DNA of 48,858 bases from Photobacterium pectinilyticum (lineage in GTDB: Bacteria; Pseudomonadota; Gammaproteobacteria; Enterobacterales; Vibrionaceae). A program made the translations under genes and the position numbers. This document shows positions 1-8,265 of this stretch, piece after piece. Numbering within the stretch: the first letter of the stretch is position 1; every line of letters starts with the position of its first letter. The notes beneath the pieces are model-generated. The model was given only the letters and a program-made list of their open reading frames with translations. It ran no database searches and was not told where the DNA came from. Location of the stretch: NCBI RefSeq assembly GCF_024357955.1, contig NZ_JANEYT010000037.1, forward strand, positions 1 through 48,858, written 5' to 3'.

Positions 1-143
1 TGATCAGTCTTGCAGGTTAAAATCGCTGTTCTCTGCGTTAGAGATTTTGTAATTAGAGCCACTAGTTACTGCAATATATGCCTTGATAACAACGATTATT
101 CCAGTGCAAATACTTGATCAACTACTTATCCAGATTGGTATCA

Positions 144-290
144 TCAGTAAGTCTTGCAGCTAACGGCTTCGGGGCGGCAAAACATATCATCATGATCACT
201 GCTGCACTGATTAATCACATTGCTTACCGCATGGATTGGCGTAGTAATGATTAGGCTGAGTGCCAACAGGGGGAGTATTTTCTTGAACAT
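144..290 (-). CDS. Possible small exported peptide (48 aa), unknown function
   Basis: I do not recognise this protein. The reading frame starts at ATG 290 with an AAGAG-like ribosome site about 9 bases upstream and ends in two consecutive TGA codons. The first 21 residues look like a classic Sec signal peptide: a Lys-Lys pair at 3-4, a Leu/Ile-rich core, and a likely cut after His-Ala at 21. The predicted mature part is about 27 residues with three cysteines (29, 38, 45) and an acidic Ser-Asp-His-Asp-Asp stretch. A -35-like TTGCAA and -10-like TACATA lie upstream, within 291-370. It is below the size that gene finders usually accept. The clean signal peptide and double stop argue that it is real, but codon statistics on 48 codons are weak. 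Confidence 0.5.
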   Translation of the reverse strand: MFKKILPLLALSLIITTPIHAVSNVINQCSSDHDDMFCRPEAVSCKTY

Positions 291-490
291 AGGTAGCTAC
301 TCTTATTAACTAAACGATGTTTTATTTTATTCTTATGTAGAAAAATACCCCCTTGGTTTGCAATGTTAAACACCCTGATTAGGTAGGCTAACGGGGTAGG
401 ATTGACTCTAAATTGACAAAAATAGCTGCGAAAAAGATGTGTTAGATGGTATCTTGTGGCTTTTTCAGGTTGAGTAAAATCGGAGTCACC

Positions 491-826
491 ATGCCGCACC
501 TGCGTTTTCGAGCTGTTGAATTTGATCATGTGAAGGCGTTGTCGACCAAATTGGTTGATTATTTGGAGCCGTTAATGGCTTGTCCGCGAGAGGATTTTAC
601 TCTCGAGCATGTTTCAACCACTTTTATTTTTGACGGTGAGGTGTCGGATGCTTACCCATTTGTGGAAGTGCTGTGGTTTGATCGTGGCCAAGAGGTTCAG
701 GATCAAGTCGCTCAGTTGATCACCGAGGCAGTCCGCGCTGAATTTGAAGAACCAGAACAGGATGTTGCAGTGATTTTCACTGCGCTGACAGCGTCAGCAT
801 ATTATGACAATGGTAGTCATTACTAA
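491..826 (+). CDS. DUF1904 family protein
   Basis: This is a 111-residue cytoplasmic protein that I match to the DUF1904 family, a small tautomerase-like fold of unknown function found in vibrios and firmicutes. The family usually begins with Met-Pro-His-Leu, as here, so I chose ATG 491 (CGGAG ribosome site 5 bases upstream) over the in-frame ATG at 446. The N-terminal Pro2 resembles the catalytic proline of tautomerases, but activity is only an inference. No membrane segment is visible. A strong hairpin terminator follows immediately, so the gene is probably monocistronic. Confidence 0.8.
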   Translation: MPHLRFRAVEFDHVKALSTKLVDYLEPLMACPREDFTLEHVSTTFIFDGEVSDAYPFVEVLWFDRGQEVQDQVAQLITEAVRAEFEEPEQDVAVIFTALTASAYYDNGSHY

Positions 827-831
827 TACTC

Positions 832-857
832 AAAGCGGCCGAAAGGCCGCTTTCCTT
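832..857 (+). terminator. Rho-independent terminator after the DUF1904 gene
   Basis: The stem AAGCGGCC/GGCCGCTT closes a GAAA tetraloop and is followed by TTTCCTT. It lies 6 bases after the DUF1904 stop and separates it from the next gene. Confidence 0.8.
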
Positions 858-901
858 CATATCGTATCTCGTTAGTAATTGTTGTCAGTTAGGTAAGTTT
901 G

Positions 902-1753
902 ATGTCGCGTTATACCAAGGTTGTAGCAGGATTGGGGGTTGTCGCAGGAGCGCTGGGGATCAGTACAGGGGCCCTGAACTGGTCGTTTGAAGTGTCTGAA
1001 GTGCCTGAAGTTAGTGCCAATGTGTTGGCACCGCAGTTCTCGTTCAACTGTATAAAAAGCGATGTTGCACTGCCGCTGGATCAAGACGGTAATTTTTCGG
1101 TTTCAGTCTGGAACATCTACAAGCAACAAAAAGAAAACTGGCGATCAGAGCTTGAGAGGTTCAGCCAAGGTAGCGGGTTGGTTTTATTGCAAGAGGCTAG
1201 CCTGACCACGGAGCTGAAAGAGTATTTAGATGATACTCAGTGGAAGGTAAGAATGGCCAATGCCTTCAAATTCCTTAACACGCCGGCAGGGGTGATGAAT
1301 TTGTCTTCGGTTAATGCCAAGACTACCTGCGCCTATCTGGCAATGGAGCCTTGGTTGCGCTTGCCAAAGTCCGCTTTGTTGTCCGAGTTCAACCTTTCGA
1401 ATGGCCAAACACTGGCGGTAGTTAACCTGCACGGGGTGAACTTTGCTCTGGGGCTGGAAGAGTACAAAGAGCAGTTCCGTACTCTGAAACGGGTATTGGA
1501 CAAGCATATCGGCCCAGTGATTCTGGCCGGCGATTTCAATACTTGGCGTCAGGCGAGATTGGATGTGGTAGATGATTTTGCCCGTAGTCTTGGTTTGGAG
1601 GATGCCGTATTGCGTCGTGATCAGCGGGTAAAGGTGTTTGGCAAGCCGCTCGATCATGTCTATTACCGCGGGTTAGCGCTGGTAAGCGCGGAGGCACCGA
1701 CAACCGATGCCTCCGATCATAACCCGATCATTGCCAACTTTAGGCTGCAATAA
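902..1753 (+). CDS. Endonuclease/exonuclease/phosphatase family protein (YafD-like)
   Basis: The protein has 283 residues and an N-terminal hydrophobic stretch (about 7-25) that may be a signal anchor. The EEP-fold catalytic motifs appear in order: Asn71, Gln97-Glu98, His177, Gly-Asp-Phe-Asn at 210-213, Asp251-His252 and Ser-Asp-His-Asn-Pro at 271-275. This is the full DNase I-like metal-dependent phosphodiesterase set, so the enzyme is probably active; its substrate is unknown. E. coli yafD, of the same family, also lies near mltD and gloB, which supports the YafD-like label. The start is ATG 902; a TTG directly before it is a less likely start. The 3' end overlaps the convergent next gene by 14 bases. 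Confidence 0.8.
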   Translation: MSRYTKVVAGLGVVAGALGISTGALNWSFEVSEVPEVSANVLAPQFSFNCIKSDVALPLDQDGNFSVSVWNIYKQQKENWRSELERFSQGSGLVLLQEASLTTELKEYLDDTQWKVRMANAFKFLNTPAGVMNLSSVNAKTTCAYLAMEPWLRLPKSALLSEFNLSNGQTLAVVNLHGVNFALGLEEYKEQFRTLKRVLDKHIGPVILAGDFNTWRQARLDVVDDFARSLGLEDAVLRRDQRVKVFGKPLDHVYYRGLALVSAEAPTTDASDHNPIIANFRLQ

Positions 1754-2429
1754 TCATGATTGGCCAGACGATCAGGGTCATCAGCCAAGGTAAGGCTGCG
1801 ACGATGATACATTTGGCTCTATCATAGTCTGTCCAAGCAGCGACGGCGGCATAGCTCAGGGCGATATACCACGGTGCCAGCAGTGGCGCTGTGGTCGCAA
1901 AGGCAGACCAAGGATGATTCAACGGTAGCTTCAGGAAGCCATTGAGGCTGTTTAGATCAGCCGCATTAGGCAAGAAGTTACCGGTGTTGAATACGGCATT
2001 CAGATAGCTAGCAAAGTCACCGATAACCGCTGGCAGCATGATAAAGCACGCCGCAGCAAGCCATTTGCCGAAATTGTGCTTATATTTACTGCTCTTGGTG
2101 GACAGGTTAAGCCAAAGCGCCAAAACAAAAATAGCGGCTGTCCGGCCGAAGAAATCACTGAATACCTCACCGGCTAACAAGACTTCCTTGGTTAGCCAGG
2201 CCTCTTGTACTTGCTGCTCCACATTAGGCAGCTGCATCATCAGCGTTTGCTGCAACCAGTTCATATCGACATGATTGAAGTATCCCCCCCAAAAGAAGAA
2301 CGGACCGATAATGATTATCAAGTACGGTAAGAACGCCCATTTGGGGCGTTCGTGAACGGCTGCAAAGCAGTCGATCGGTGAACGAAAGGTATCGAGAACC
2401 GCAATAAACGGGTTTTTGGAAGGTGTCAT
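1740..2429 (-). CDS. Yip1-domain inner-membrane protein
   Basis: This 229-residue protein is mostly hydrophobic, with about five predicted membrane segments (near 33-50, 90-107, 122-145, 180-197 and 208-228). It resembles the bacterial Yip1/DUF1282 group; the role of these proteins is not known. Its ATG overlaps the mltD stop in an ATGA junction, and an AAGGTAAG ribosome site lies inside mltD, so the two genes are almost certainly translated together. That links it loosely to cell-wall metabolism, but no direct function can be read from the sequence. Confidence 0.75.
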   Translation of the reverse strand: MTPSKNPFIAVLDTFRSPIDCFAAVHERPKWAFLPYLIIIIGPFFFWGGYFNHVDMNWLQQTLMMQLPNVEQQVQEAWLTKEVLLAGEVFSDFFGRTAAIFVLALWLNLSTKSSKYKHNFGKWLAAACFIMLPAVIGDFASYLNAVFNTGNFLPNAADLNSLNGFLKLPLNHPWSAFATTAPLLAPWYIALSYAAVAAWTDYDRAKCIIVAALPWLMTLIVWPIMIIAA

Positions 2430-3997
2430 ACACTTACCTTGGTAACATCAACATAAAGTTTTAATTGCTGTCCCGGCTTGAGGTACTTCTGGCTACTGAT
2501 TTGGTTCCATTTTACCACATCGGCTACTTTTACCTTGTAACGCTGGGCGATAGAACTCAGGTTGTCCCCAGAGCGAACCTTGTAGAAAACCGTACGGATC
2601 ACCCCACCAGTCTCACTTGACTTCCATAGGGTCAGTTTCTGGCCAACGCGAAGGGGAGAGCTTTTATTGATCCCATTCCATTTGGTGATTTCGTCGATTG
2701 AGACTTTTTGTTTGCGGGCAATGGTCCATAAGCTATCGCCGGACTGGACAGTATACGTTGTACGATAACCGCTGCCATGGCTTTGCTGGGTGTTGTTGGC
2801 CATACGGGCAGCAACAGTCTCCCCGTCCTGCATCGCGACGGGGATCAGAATATGGCGACCGACACGAATACTGGTACCGTTCATGTTGTTGGCACGCTGG
2901 ATCTGCTTGGTTGTTGTTTTATGCTTATGGGCAAGTACACTCAGGGTATCGCCAGGTTTAACCTCGTAGCGGATCACTTTCATGCCACGGCGGCCATTTT
3001 CATCAAAGGCGTTGTTGAATTTGTCGACTTTACTGATCGGTAGCAGTAGGTGGCTTGGACCTTCCGGTGCGGTTGCCCAGCGGTTGTAGCCCGGGTTCAG
3101 GCGCTGCAGTTCATCCAGTGAAACATTGGCGAATTTGGCGGCCATCGCCAAATCCATCTGGGTCTTTGGCTTAACAAGTTTTACAGCTGGTTCATTGTCG
3201 ATAGCAGGAATACTGATCCCATATTTATCACGGTTTTGAATCACGTCGGAAACTGCGAGTAACTTAGGTACGTAGTCACTGGTCTCTCGAGGTAGGTCCA
3301 GCGACCAGAAGTCGGTCGGTTTGCCAGCCGCTTTGTTATTTCTGATTGCACGGAATACTCTGCCTTCACCGGTGTTGTAGGCCGCAAGGGCGTGGAGCCA
3401 GTTACCATCAAATTTACGGTTGAGGTATTCAAGTAAGTCCAGCGCTGCGCGGGTAGATTCTACTACGTCACGGCGACCGTCATACCACCAGTTTTGCTCA
3501 AGGCCGAAACTGCGGCCAGTTGGCGCGGTGATCTGCCAAAGACCTGCCGCACGGCCGTGTGAATAGGCAAATTGGTCGAAAGAGCTTTCAACGACCGGAA
3601 GCAAAGCAAGTTCCAGTGGCAGATCGCGCTTTTCGATTTCCTCGGTGATCATATAGAGGAAAGGTTCGGCTCGTTGGGCGACGGTATTGAGGTGGCTTGG
3701 GTGACGGAGGTACCAGTCACGGTAGTGAATGACGCGTTGGTCATTGGGGATATCCGTCTTCAGCTGCATGCTGATGCGTTGCCACACATCCTGCTGTTCC
3801 TGAGGGGTAGGAACTTTCTTAGGAATAACCACCTGCGGCTCAGGTGTTGGTGTTTTAGTGGTTGTTGTCGGAGCAACTTGGGCCGCAGGGTTATTATTTG
3901 TTGTGTTTGTTTGTTCTTCTTCTACTGTATTTGTCGTTTTTGTAATTTGGCAACCAGCCAGAAGTAGCGCACTCGCCAAAAAAAATCGGGATTTCAT
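2426..3997 (-). CDS. mltD: Membrane-bound lytic murein transglycosylase D
   Basis: MltD cleaves the glycan strands of peptidoglycan to give 1,6-anhydro-muropeptides and is anchored in the outer membrane as a lipoprotein. The 523-residue protein has a lipobox (Leu-Leu-Ala-Gly-Cys16), then a Thr/Asn/Pro-rich linker to about residue 65, then the SLT catalytic domain (about 105-225) with catalytic Glu137 in the Glu-Ser-Ser motif and the Ala-Tyr-Asn motif at 206-208. Three LysM peptidoglycan-binding modules follow (about 340-390, 412-460 and 468-517). E. coli MltD, at about 450 residues, has two LysM modules, so this version carries an extra one. It is the first gene of a pair with the downstream Yip1 protein; gloB lies upstream on the same strand. 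Confidence 0.95.
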   Translation of the reverse strand: MKSRFFLASALLLAGCQITKTTNTVEEEQTNTTNNNPAAQVAPTTTTKTPTPEPQVVIPKKVPTPQEQQDVWQRISMQLKTDIPNDQRVIHYRDWYLRHPSHLNTVAQRAEPFLYMITEEIEKRDLPLELALLPVVESSFDQFAYSHGRAAGLWQITAPTGRSFGLEQNWWYDGRRDVVESTRAALDLLEYLNRKFDGNWLHALAAYNTGEGRVFRAIRNNKAAGKPTDFWSLDLPRETSDYVPKLLAVSDVIQNRDKYGISIPAIDNEPAVKLVKPKTQMDLAMAAKFANVSLDELQRLNPGYNRWATAPEGPSHLLLPISKVDKFNNAFDENGRRGMKVIRYEVKPGDTLSVLAHKHKTTTKQIQRANNMNGTSIRVGRHILIPVAMQDGETVAARMANNTQQSHGSGYRTTYTVQSGDSLWTIARKQKVSIDEITKWNGINKSSPLRVGQKLTLWKSSETGGVIRTVFYKVRSGDNLSSIAQRYKVKVADVVKWNQISSQKYLKPGQQLKLYVDVTKVSV

Positions 3998-4067
3998 GTG
4001 TCCAGCCTATAGCCAAAATAGTTGGAGATGATACTTGTCCAACCACCTTAGTGACAAGTGACACAGG

Positions 4068-4826
4068 TCAAAATTCGTCTTTCCAACGGCGCAGTGCTGC
4101 AAAGGTTTCGACATCGCTATCGTTAACTGCTTTATTTGCAACTGATTTTTTAATGCTTGGCTGGTCGCAGCGCAGGAATGGATTGATCAATTTTTCTTGT
4201 TTCAAAGTGCTAGGAATGGTGCTAATCCCTTGTGCTCTCATTCGGCCGACCTCTTCACGGTAACGCTGAAGGTGTGGGTTGTCTTGTTCGGCAACAAGGG
4301 CAAAGGCCAGATTGCTGCTGGTATATTCATGGGCACAGTAGACTTCAGTTTCATCGGGTAGGGCACTGAGCTTTTGCAGCGAGGCATACATTTGTCCGGC
4401 GGTGCCTTCGAATAAGCGGCCACAACCAGCAGAAAACAAGGTATCGCCACAGAATAGCTTGCCGTCCCCGACATAGGCAACATGGCCTGCAGTATGTCCC
4501 GGCACACCAAGGACCATGAAGCGCTCACCAAAAATTTCAACTTGGTCGCCGTCATCGACCGACTGTGACACGCCCGGGATTGGTTCGGCAGAAGGGGCGA
4601 CAATATGGATATTCGGGTAGCGGCGCTTGAGTTCGCTGATCCCGCCTATATGGTCATTGTGATGGTGGGTGATCAGGATGGCGTCTAGTTCAAGCTCTTC
4701 CTTTTCGAGGAATGCCAGGACTGGAGTGGCATCGCCGGGATCCACCACGACGCAATGGTTATCCGGACTGTGAATCAGCCAGATGTAATTGTCATTGAAT
4801 GCAGGTATGCTTTTAATGGTCAGCAT
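4068..4826 (-). CDS. gloB: Hydroxyacylglutathione hydrolase (glyoxalase II)
   Basis: GloB hydrolyses S-lactoylglutathione to D-lactate and glutathione, the second step of methylglyoxal detoxification, in the cytoplasm. The metallo-beta-lactamase fold is clear: His54-x-His56-x-Asp58-His59, His111, bridging Asp128 and His166 bind the two metal ions. The C-terminal glutathione-binding helical domain is complete, and 252 residues is the family length. I chose ATG 4826 (GGAG site 8 bases upstream), which gives the family N-terminus Met-Leu-Thr-Ile; a longer frame starts at 4859 but adds 11 non-conserved residues. It is divergent from yafS, as in E. coli. Confidence 0.95.
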   Translation of the reverse strand: MLTIKSIPAFNDNYIWLIHSPDNHCVVVDPGDATPVLAFLEKEELELDAILITHHHNDHIGGISELKRRYPNIHIVAPSAEPIPGVSQSVDDGDQVEIFGERFMVLGVPGHTAGHVAYVGDGKLFCGDTLFSAGCGRLFEGTAGQMYASLQKLSALPDETEVYCAHEYTSSNLAFALVAEQDNPHLQRYREEVGRMRAQGISTIPSTLKQEKLINPFLRCDQPSIKKSVANKAVNDSDVETFAALRRWKDEF

Positions 4827-4879
4827 CTTTGTTTCTCCGGCTTTTTTGCTATTGAGCATCGACTTAGTTTGGAATTGCT

Positions 4880-5623
4880 ATGAAGCCAGCCCGCATATTA
4901 AAACATATCGAACCACCACATACCTGGTCACAAGTTGTCAACGGTGAGTGGGCAGCAGAGCTATTACAGGCCCAGCTTGATGAGTGGTGGCCCAAACTGT
5001 TTGGCTACCATATGCTAAAGCTGGGTGGGCTAAGCTGCGAATTGGCCAGTGGCCATTGTAACATCCAGCATCAGATTTGCATTGATAAGTTCAACCCTCT
5101 GCATAACGTAGTTGCTGATCCTTTTGCTTTGCCGTTTGTCGAAAAGGCGTTCGATGCCTGTGTTATTACCCATCAGTTGGACTACTGCAGTGATCCCCAC
5201 CGGTTGCTGCGCGAGGTTGACCGGGTGATTGTCGATGATGGTTATATTCTTATCAGTGGCAATAATCCGGTCAGTGCCTTGGGGGTACGAGGGCTCTTGC
5301 CGTGGAACCGTAAGCGCTTTCCGTGGAAAGGGCGGATGTTCATGCCTATGCGGATAAAAGACTGGCTCGGGGTGCTTAACTACGAAGTGGTGTTTCACGA
5401 AAATTTTGCGATACTGCCTGCGACGCGTCACCAAGCTTGTTCGGCTTGGGTCGAGGGAATGGTGTCGGACAGCTTATCGTCTGTCGGCAGCATGTACTTG
5501 ATTGTGGCGAGAAAGCGCACTGTCCCGCTAAAGCCGATAAAGCCAACCTGGAAACTCAGGCGACAGCTGACACCGCTGGGAGTGAACTGCCGCACCAAGG
5601 CTTCCCGTAAGCAGAAATGCTAG
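4880..5623 (+). CDS. yafS: Class I SAM-dependent methyltransferase (YafS-like)
   Basis: The 247-residue protein resembles E. coli YafS, a putative S-adenosylmethionine-dependent methyltransferase of the methyltransferase-11 type, and sits in the same place between gloB and rnhA. The first part of the SAM-binding fold is atypical, with no clean GxGxG; the following Asp-Pro-Phe-Ala-Leu-Pro (about 80-85) and the post-motif segment with Asp-Asp-Gly-Tyr (about 119-122) are conserved. The substrate is unknown. The C-terminus is unusually basic (many Lys/Arg from about 200 on), which could mean nucleic-acid or ribosome contact; that is inference. Confidence 0.82.
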   Translation: MKPARILKHIEPPHTWSQVVNGEWAAELLQAQLDEWWPKLFGYHMLKLGGLSCELASGHCNIQHQICIDKFNPLHNVVADPFALPFVEKAFDACVITHQLDYCSDPHRLLREVDRVIVDDGYILISGNNPVSALGVRGLLPWNRKRFPWKGRMFMPMRIKDWLGVLNYEVVFHENFAILPATRHQACSAWVEGMVSDSLSSVGSMYLIVARKRTVPLKPIKPTWKLRRQLTPLGVNCRTKASRKQKC

Positions 5624-5632
5624 GCTTAGATA

Positions 5633-6097
5633 CTAACTGGCCTGATAGCCGGTATCATCTTGGGTTGGTGATTCTGCCGCGGCACGAGCCAGCTCATCGC
5701 AGCGTTCGTTTTCAGGATGGCCGGCATGGCCTTTTACCCAGTGCCACCTGACTTGATGACGCTGGGTTTCATTGTCGAGCCGTTGCCATAAGTCAGCGTT
5801 TTTAACCGGTTTTTTATCGGCAGTTTTCCAGCCGCGCTTTTTCCAGTTATGGATCCATTGAGTGATCCCCTGGCGGACATACTGGCTATCGGTGGTGAGA
5901 TCGACCTGGCAGGGTTCTTTCAGGCTCGCCAAACCGACAATCGCGGCCAGAAGCTCCATGCGGTTGTTGGTTGTCATGAAAAAGCCGCCGTTGAGTTCTT
6001 TTTCATGCTGTTTATAACGTAACACGGTACCATAGCCGCCCGGCCCCGGGTTACCGAGGCAAGAACCGTCCGTGAAAATTTCTACCTGCTTCGTCAT
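5633..6097 (-). CDS. rnhA: Ribonuclease HI
   Basis: RNase HI degrades the RNA strand of RNA-DNA hybrids such as R-loops and primer remnants. All active-site residues are present at the E. coli numbers: Asp10, Glu48, Asp70, His124 and Asp134. The basic handle region (Trp-Lys-Lys-Arg-Gly-Trp, 85-90) is intact, and the 154-residue length is normal. The gene is divergent from dnaQ with only 51 bp between starts, the same overlapping arrangement of promoters known from E. coli. Confidence 0.97.
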   Translation of the reverse strand: MTKQVEIFTDGSCLGNPGPGGYGTVLRYKQHEKELNGGFFMTTNNRMELLAAIVGLASLKEPCQVDLTTDSQYVRQGITQWIHNWKKRGWKTADKKPVKNADLWQRLDNETQRHQVRWHWVKGHAGHPENERCDELARAAAESPTQDDTGYQAS

Positions 6098-6148
6098 ATT
6101 TGGTAGTATTCGTCTTAGTTAAAACTTGAGTCTGACACAATCGTATCT

Positions 6149-6877
6149 ATGAAAGCCACAAATGAACGCATAATCGTATTCGATACTGAAACAACGGGTA
6201 TGAATATGACCGGCCCTCACTATGAAGGGCACTGTATTGTCGAGATCGGTGCTGTGGAAATTATTAACCGTAAGTTAACGGGCAATACTTTCCATGTATA
6301 TATCAAGCCGGATCGCGAAATCGATGCCGAGGCGATTGATGTCCACGGTATTACCGATGAATTCTTGGTTGATAAGCCGACTTACGGTGAAATCCATCAG
6401 GAGTTCATGGATTTCATCCGTGGGGCCGAGCTGGTCGCGCACAACGCGTCGTTCGATACCGGCTTTATGGATTACGAGTTTAGGAAGCTCGATCCTTCAA
6501 TCGGCAAGACAGAAGATTTTTGTAAGGTGACCGATACCCTTGCGATGGCCAAGCGGTTATTCCCGGGTAAACGTAATAACCTTGATGTGCTCTGTTCCCG
6601 TTATGGTATCGATAACTCGCACCGAACGCTCCACGGGGCATTGCTCGATGCCGAGATCCTGGCCGATGTTTATCTGATGATGACCGGTGGCCAGACGTCC
6701 TTGGCCCTAAGCAGCGGCAGTGAAGATAGTGATGTTGGTGCAGAAAATGCAATCCGTCGGTTAGCTTCTGGGCGAAAAGCACTAAAGGTTATCCGGGCTT
6801 CTGCCGATGAAATACAAGCGCATGAAGCGCGTTTGGATATTATCGACAAGAAGGGCGACGTTATGTGGCGTCAGTAA
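6149..6877 (+). CDS. dnaQ: DNA polymerase III epsilon subunit (3'-5' proofreading exonuclease)
   Basis: Epsilon proofreads newly made DNA inside the replicative polymerase core. The exonuclease residues Asp12, Glu14, Asp103, His162 and Asp167 match E. coli numbering exactly. The N-terminal 185 residues form the nuclease domain; a flexible linker (about 186-205) leads to the C-terminal helix that binds the alpha subunit. A QxSLxL-like clamp-binding motif (Gln-Thr-Ser-Leu-Ala-Leu, about 182-187) lies at the start of the linker, as in E. coli. No strong Shine-Dalgarno is visible before ATG 6149. Divergent from rnhA. Confidence 0.97.
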   Translation: MKATNERIIVFDTETTGMNMTGPHYEGHCIVEIGAVEIINRKLTGNTFHVYIKPDREIDAEAIDVHGITDEFLVDKPTYGEIHQEFMDFIRGAELVAHNASFDTGFMDYEFRKLDPSIGKTEDFCKVTDTLAMAKRLFPGKRNNLDVLCSRYGIDNSHRTLHGALLDAEILADVYLMMTGGQTSLALSSGSEDSDVGAENAIRRLASGRKALKVIRASADEIQAHEARLDIIDKKGDVMWRQ

Positions 6878-6881
6878 GGGT

Positions 6882-8144
6882 ATGATGAAGCGATTATGGT
6901 TGCTAATGCTAGTTTGGCCGCAGCTGTTGTTATGGCCACTATTATCATGGGCTGACGACAGCACGGTAATGTCATGGCTGGATAATCGCTTCCGGGTTGA
7001 CCCGACGGTGCAGCAAGTCTCTTTTATGGTCACGCGCGATCAGAAAAGTAATTCGGTGGTCTTGGTTCGCCCAGACGGCCACAAATATTATGCCTGGCGC
7101 CATCCTGAGAGCGTCTCTTGGTACGAAGAGGCGGGGATGGATATCATTTCTATTGAAAACCCTATGCCAGGCCCATGGCAAGCAGTGGGAAAGGTTAGCC
7201 CGAAAAACCATATTACCGTCCTGTCTGATTTAAAGCTCGATGTTGATAACCTGCCCGCCAGGCTCTATCAATCGGAAACCATCAAATTTACCGCTCGCTT
7301 GACCCAAGCAGGTCAGCCGCTGGCCTTGCGTGATTTTCTTGATCGCGTGAACTTGTCAGTGGTGTTCTACGAATATATCGAAAACCCTGATGACCTTCCG
7401 AAAGAAGCGTTACCTATGCCTATACCAATGGGGACCTTTGCCGATGATGGGTACGGGTTCGATGAGGTTGCTGGTGATGGGGAGTTTACTGTTGCCCTAC
7501 CGATAGAGCTCCAGCCGGGTAAGTACACGGTTAAGATTAGCTCTGGTAATGGTATTTTTCTTCGTACGGTCGAGCAGGAAGTGTTGGTTTATCCACCCCC
7601 GATCAACGCTAGTTTTATTCAAGGTCGAGGCCAAACGGAAGATCATCAAGTGGTCGTTGCTGGTGAGGAAGGCACATTGAAAACAGGCTCATTGGCTGCT
7701 CATATTGAGCAAGTGAGTTTTGAAGGAGAGACCAGTATCAGCCAGCAGGCTGCCTTGCCGGATGAAGAAACCTTGACGGTGTGGCTGCCAAATGGTGAGC
7801 TGCCCGGACGATACACATGGTCCGGTTGGATTTATGCCACCGATAATTTCAGTAATCGCGAGCTTATTTTCCAAATTCCTGAAAGCCATTTTGCCATTCA
7901 AGCTGAGCTACAGCTTGACCGGAATCTTGCGACTTTTCGCGAGCAGCAAGAAGCCAAGGAACGACAGATTGAATTCGCGAGACTAGATGCGGAGCGACAA
8001 GCTGCCCGTGCCAGGGCCATGAAAATTATTGCCCTGGCCAATGTACTGGTAATAGTTCTTATCGTTGTGGTAGCGGTGCTGTGGCGTAAGCGTAAAGTGA
8101 AGAAGGCGATGGAAAGCGCCGAAATCAGTGTGCCAAGCAGTTAA
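6882..8144 (+). CDS. TIGR03503-family exported membrane-anchored protein
   Basis: The 420-residue product begins with a signal peptide (cut near Ser-Trp-Ala at about 24) and ends with one membrane helix (about 378-398) followed by a basic tail, so it should be periplasmic with a cytoplasmic C-terminus. The middle looks like beta-rich, Ig-like modules. Before the helix lies a charged, probably coiled-coil segment rich in Arg, Gln and Glu. I match it to TIGR03503, a family of unknown function in vibrios and shewanellas. The start ATG 6882 is 4 bases after the dnaQ stop, so the two are probably co-transcribed. A longer in-frame start at 6807 lies inside dnaQ and lacks a signal peptide. Confidence 0.75.
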   Translation: MMKRLWLLMLVWPQLLLWPLLSWADDSTVMSWLDNRFRVDPTVQQVSFMVTRDQKSNSVVLVRPDGHKYYAWRHPESVSWYEEAGMDIISIENPMPGPWQAVGKVSPKNHITVLSDLKLDVDNLPARLYQSETIKFTARLTQAGQPLALRDFLDRVNLSVVFYEYIENPDDLPKEALPMPIPMGTFADDGYGFDEVAGDGEFTVALPIELQPGKYTVKISSGNGIFLRTVEQEVLVYPPPINASFIQGRGQTEDHQVVVAGEEGTLKTGSLAAHIEQVSFEGETSISQQAALPDEETLTVWLPNGELPGRYTWSGWIYATDNFSNRELIFQIPESHFAIQAELQLDRNLATFREQQEAKERQIEFARLDAERQAARARAMKIIALANVLVIVLIVVVAVLWRKRKVKKAMESAEISVPSS

Positions 8145-8212
8145 CCCAAGTAGCTAAAGACAAGTAAGCATCTCTGAGATAGCCATATATCAATTTTTAT
8201 TCTTAGCAGATA

Positions 8213-8244
8213 ACAAAAAGGGAAGCCAGATAGGCTCCCCTTTG
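8213..8244 (-). terminator. Terminator after fadE
   Basis: Read on the minus strand, a stem of about 11 base pairs (one G-T pair) with a 5-base loop runs into TTTTT. On the plus strand the same hairpin has a mismatch, so it mainly serves fadE but may also stop the TIGR03503 transcript. Confidence 0.7.
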
Positions 8245-8265
8245 TCGTGTTGCGCTGTGGTTAAT

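Noticed and set aside
1226..1657. 143-codon open frame on the minus strand inside the EEP-family gene
   Set aside because: It is antisense to a gene with all catalytic motifs, has no ribosome site and resembles no protein I know.
4010..4062. ACTTGTC/GACAAGT inverted repeat between gloB and mltD as a terminator
   Set aside because: The arms are short, the loop is long and no T run follows on either strand.
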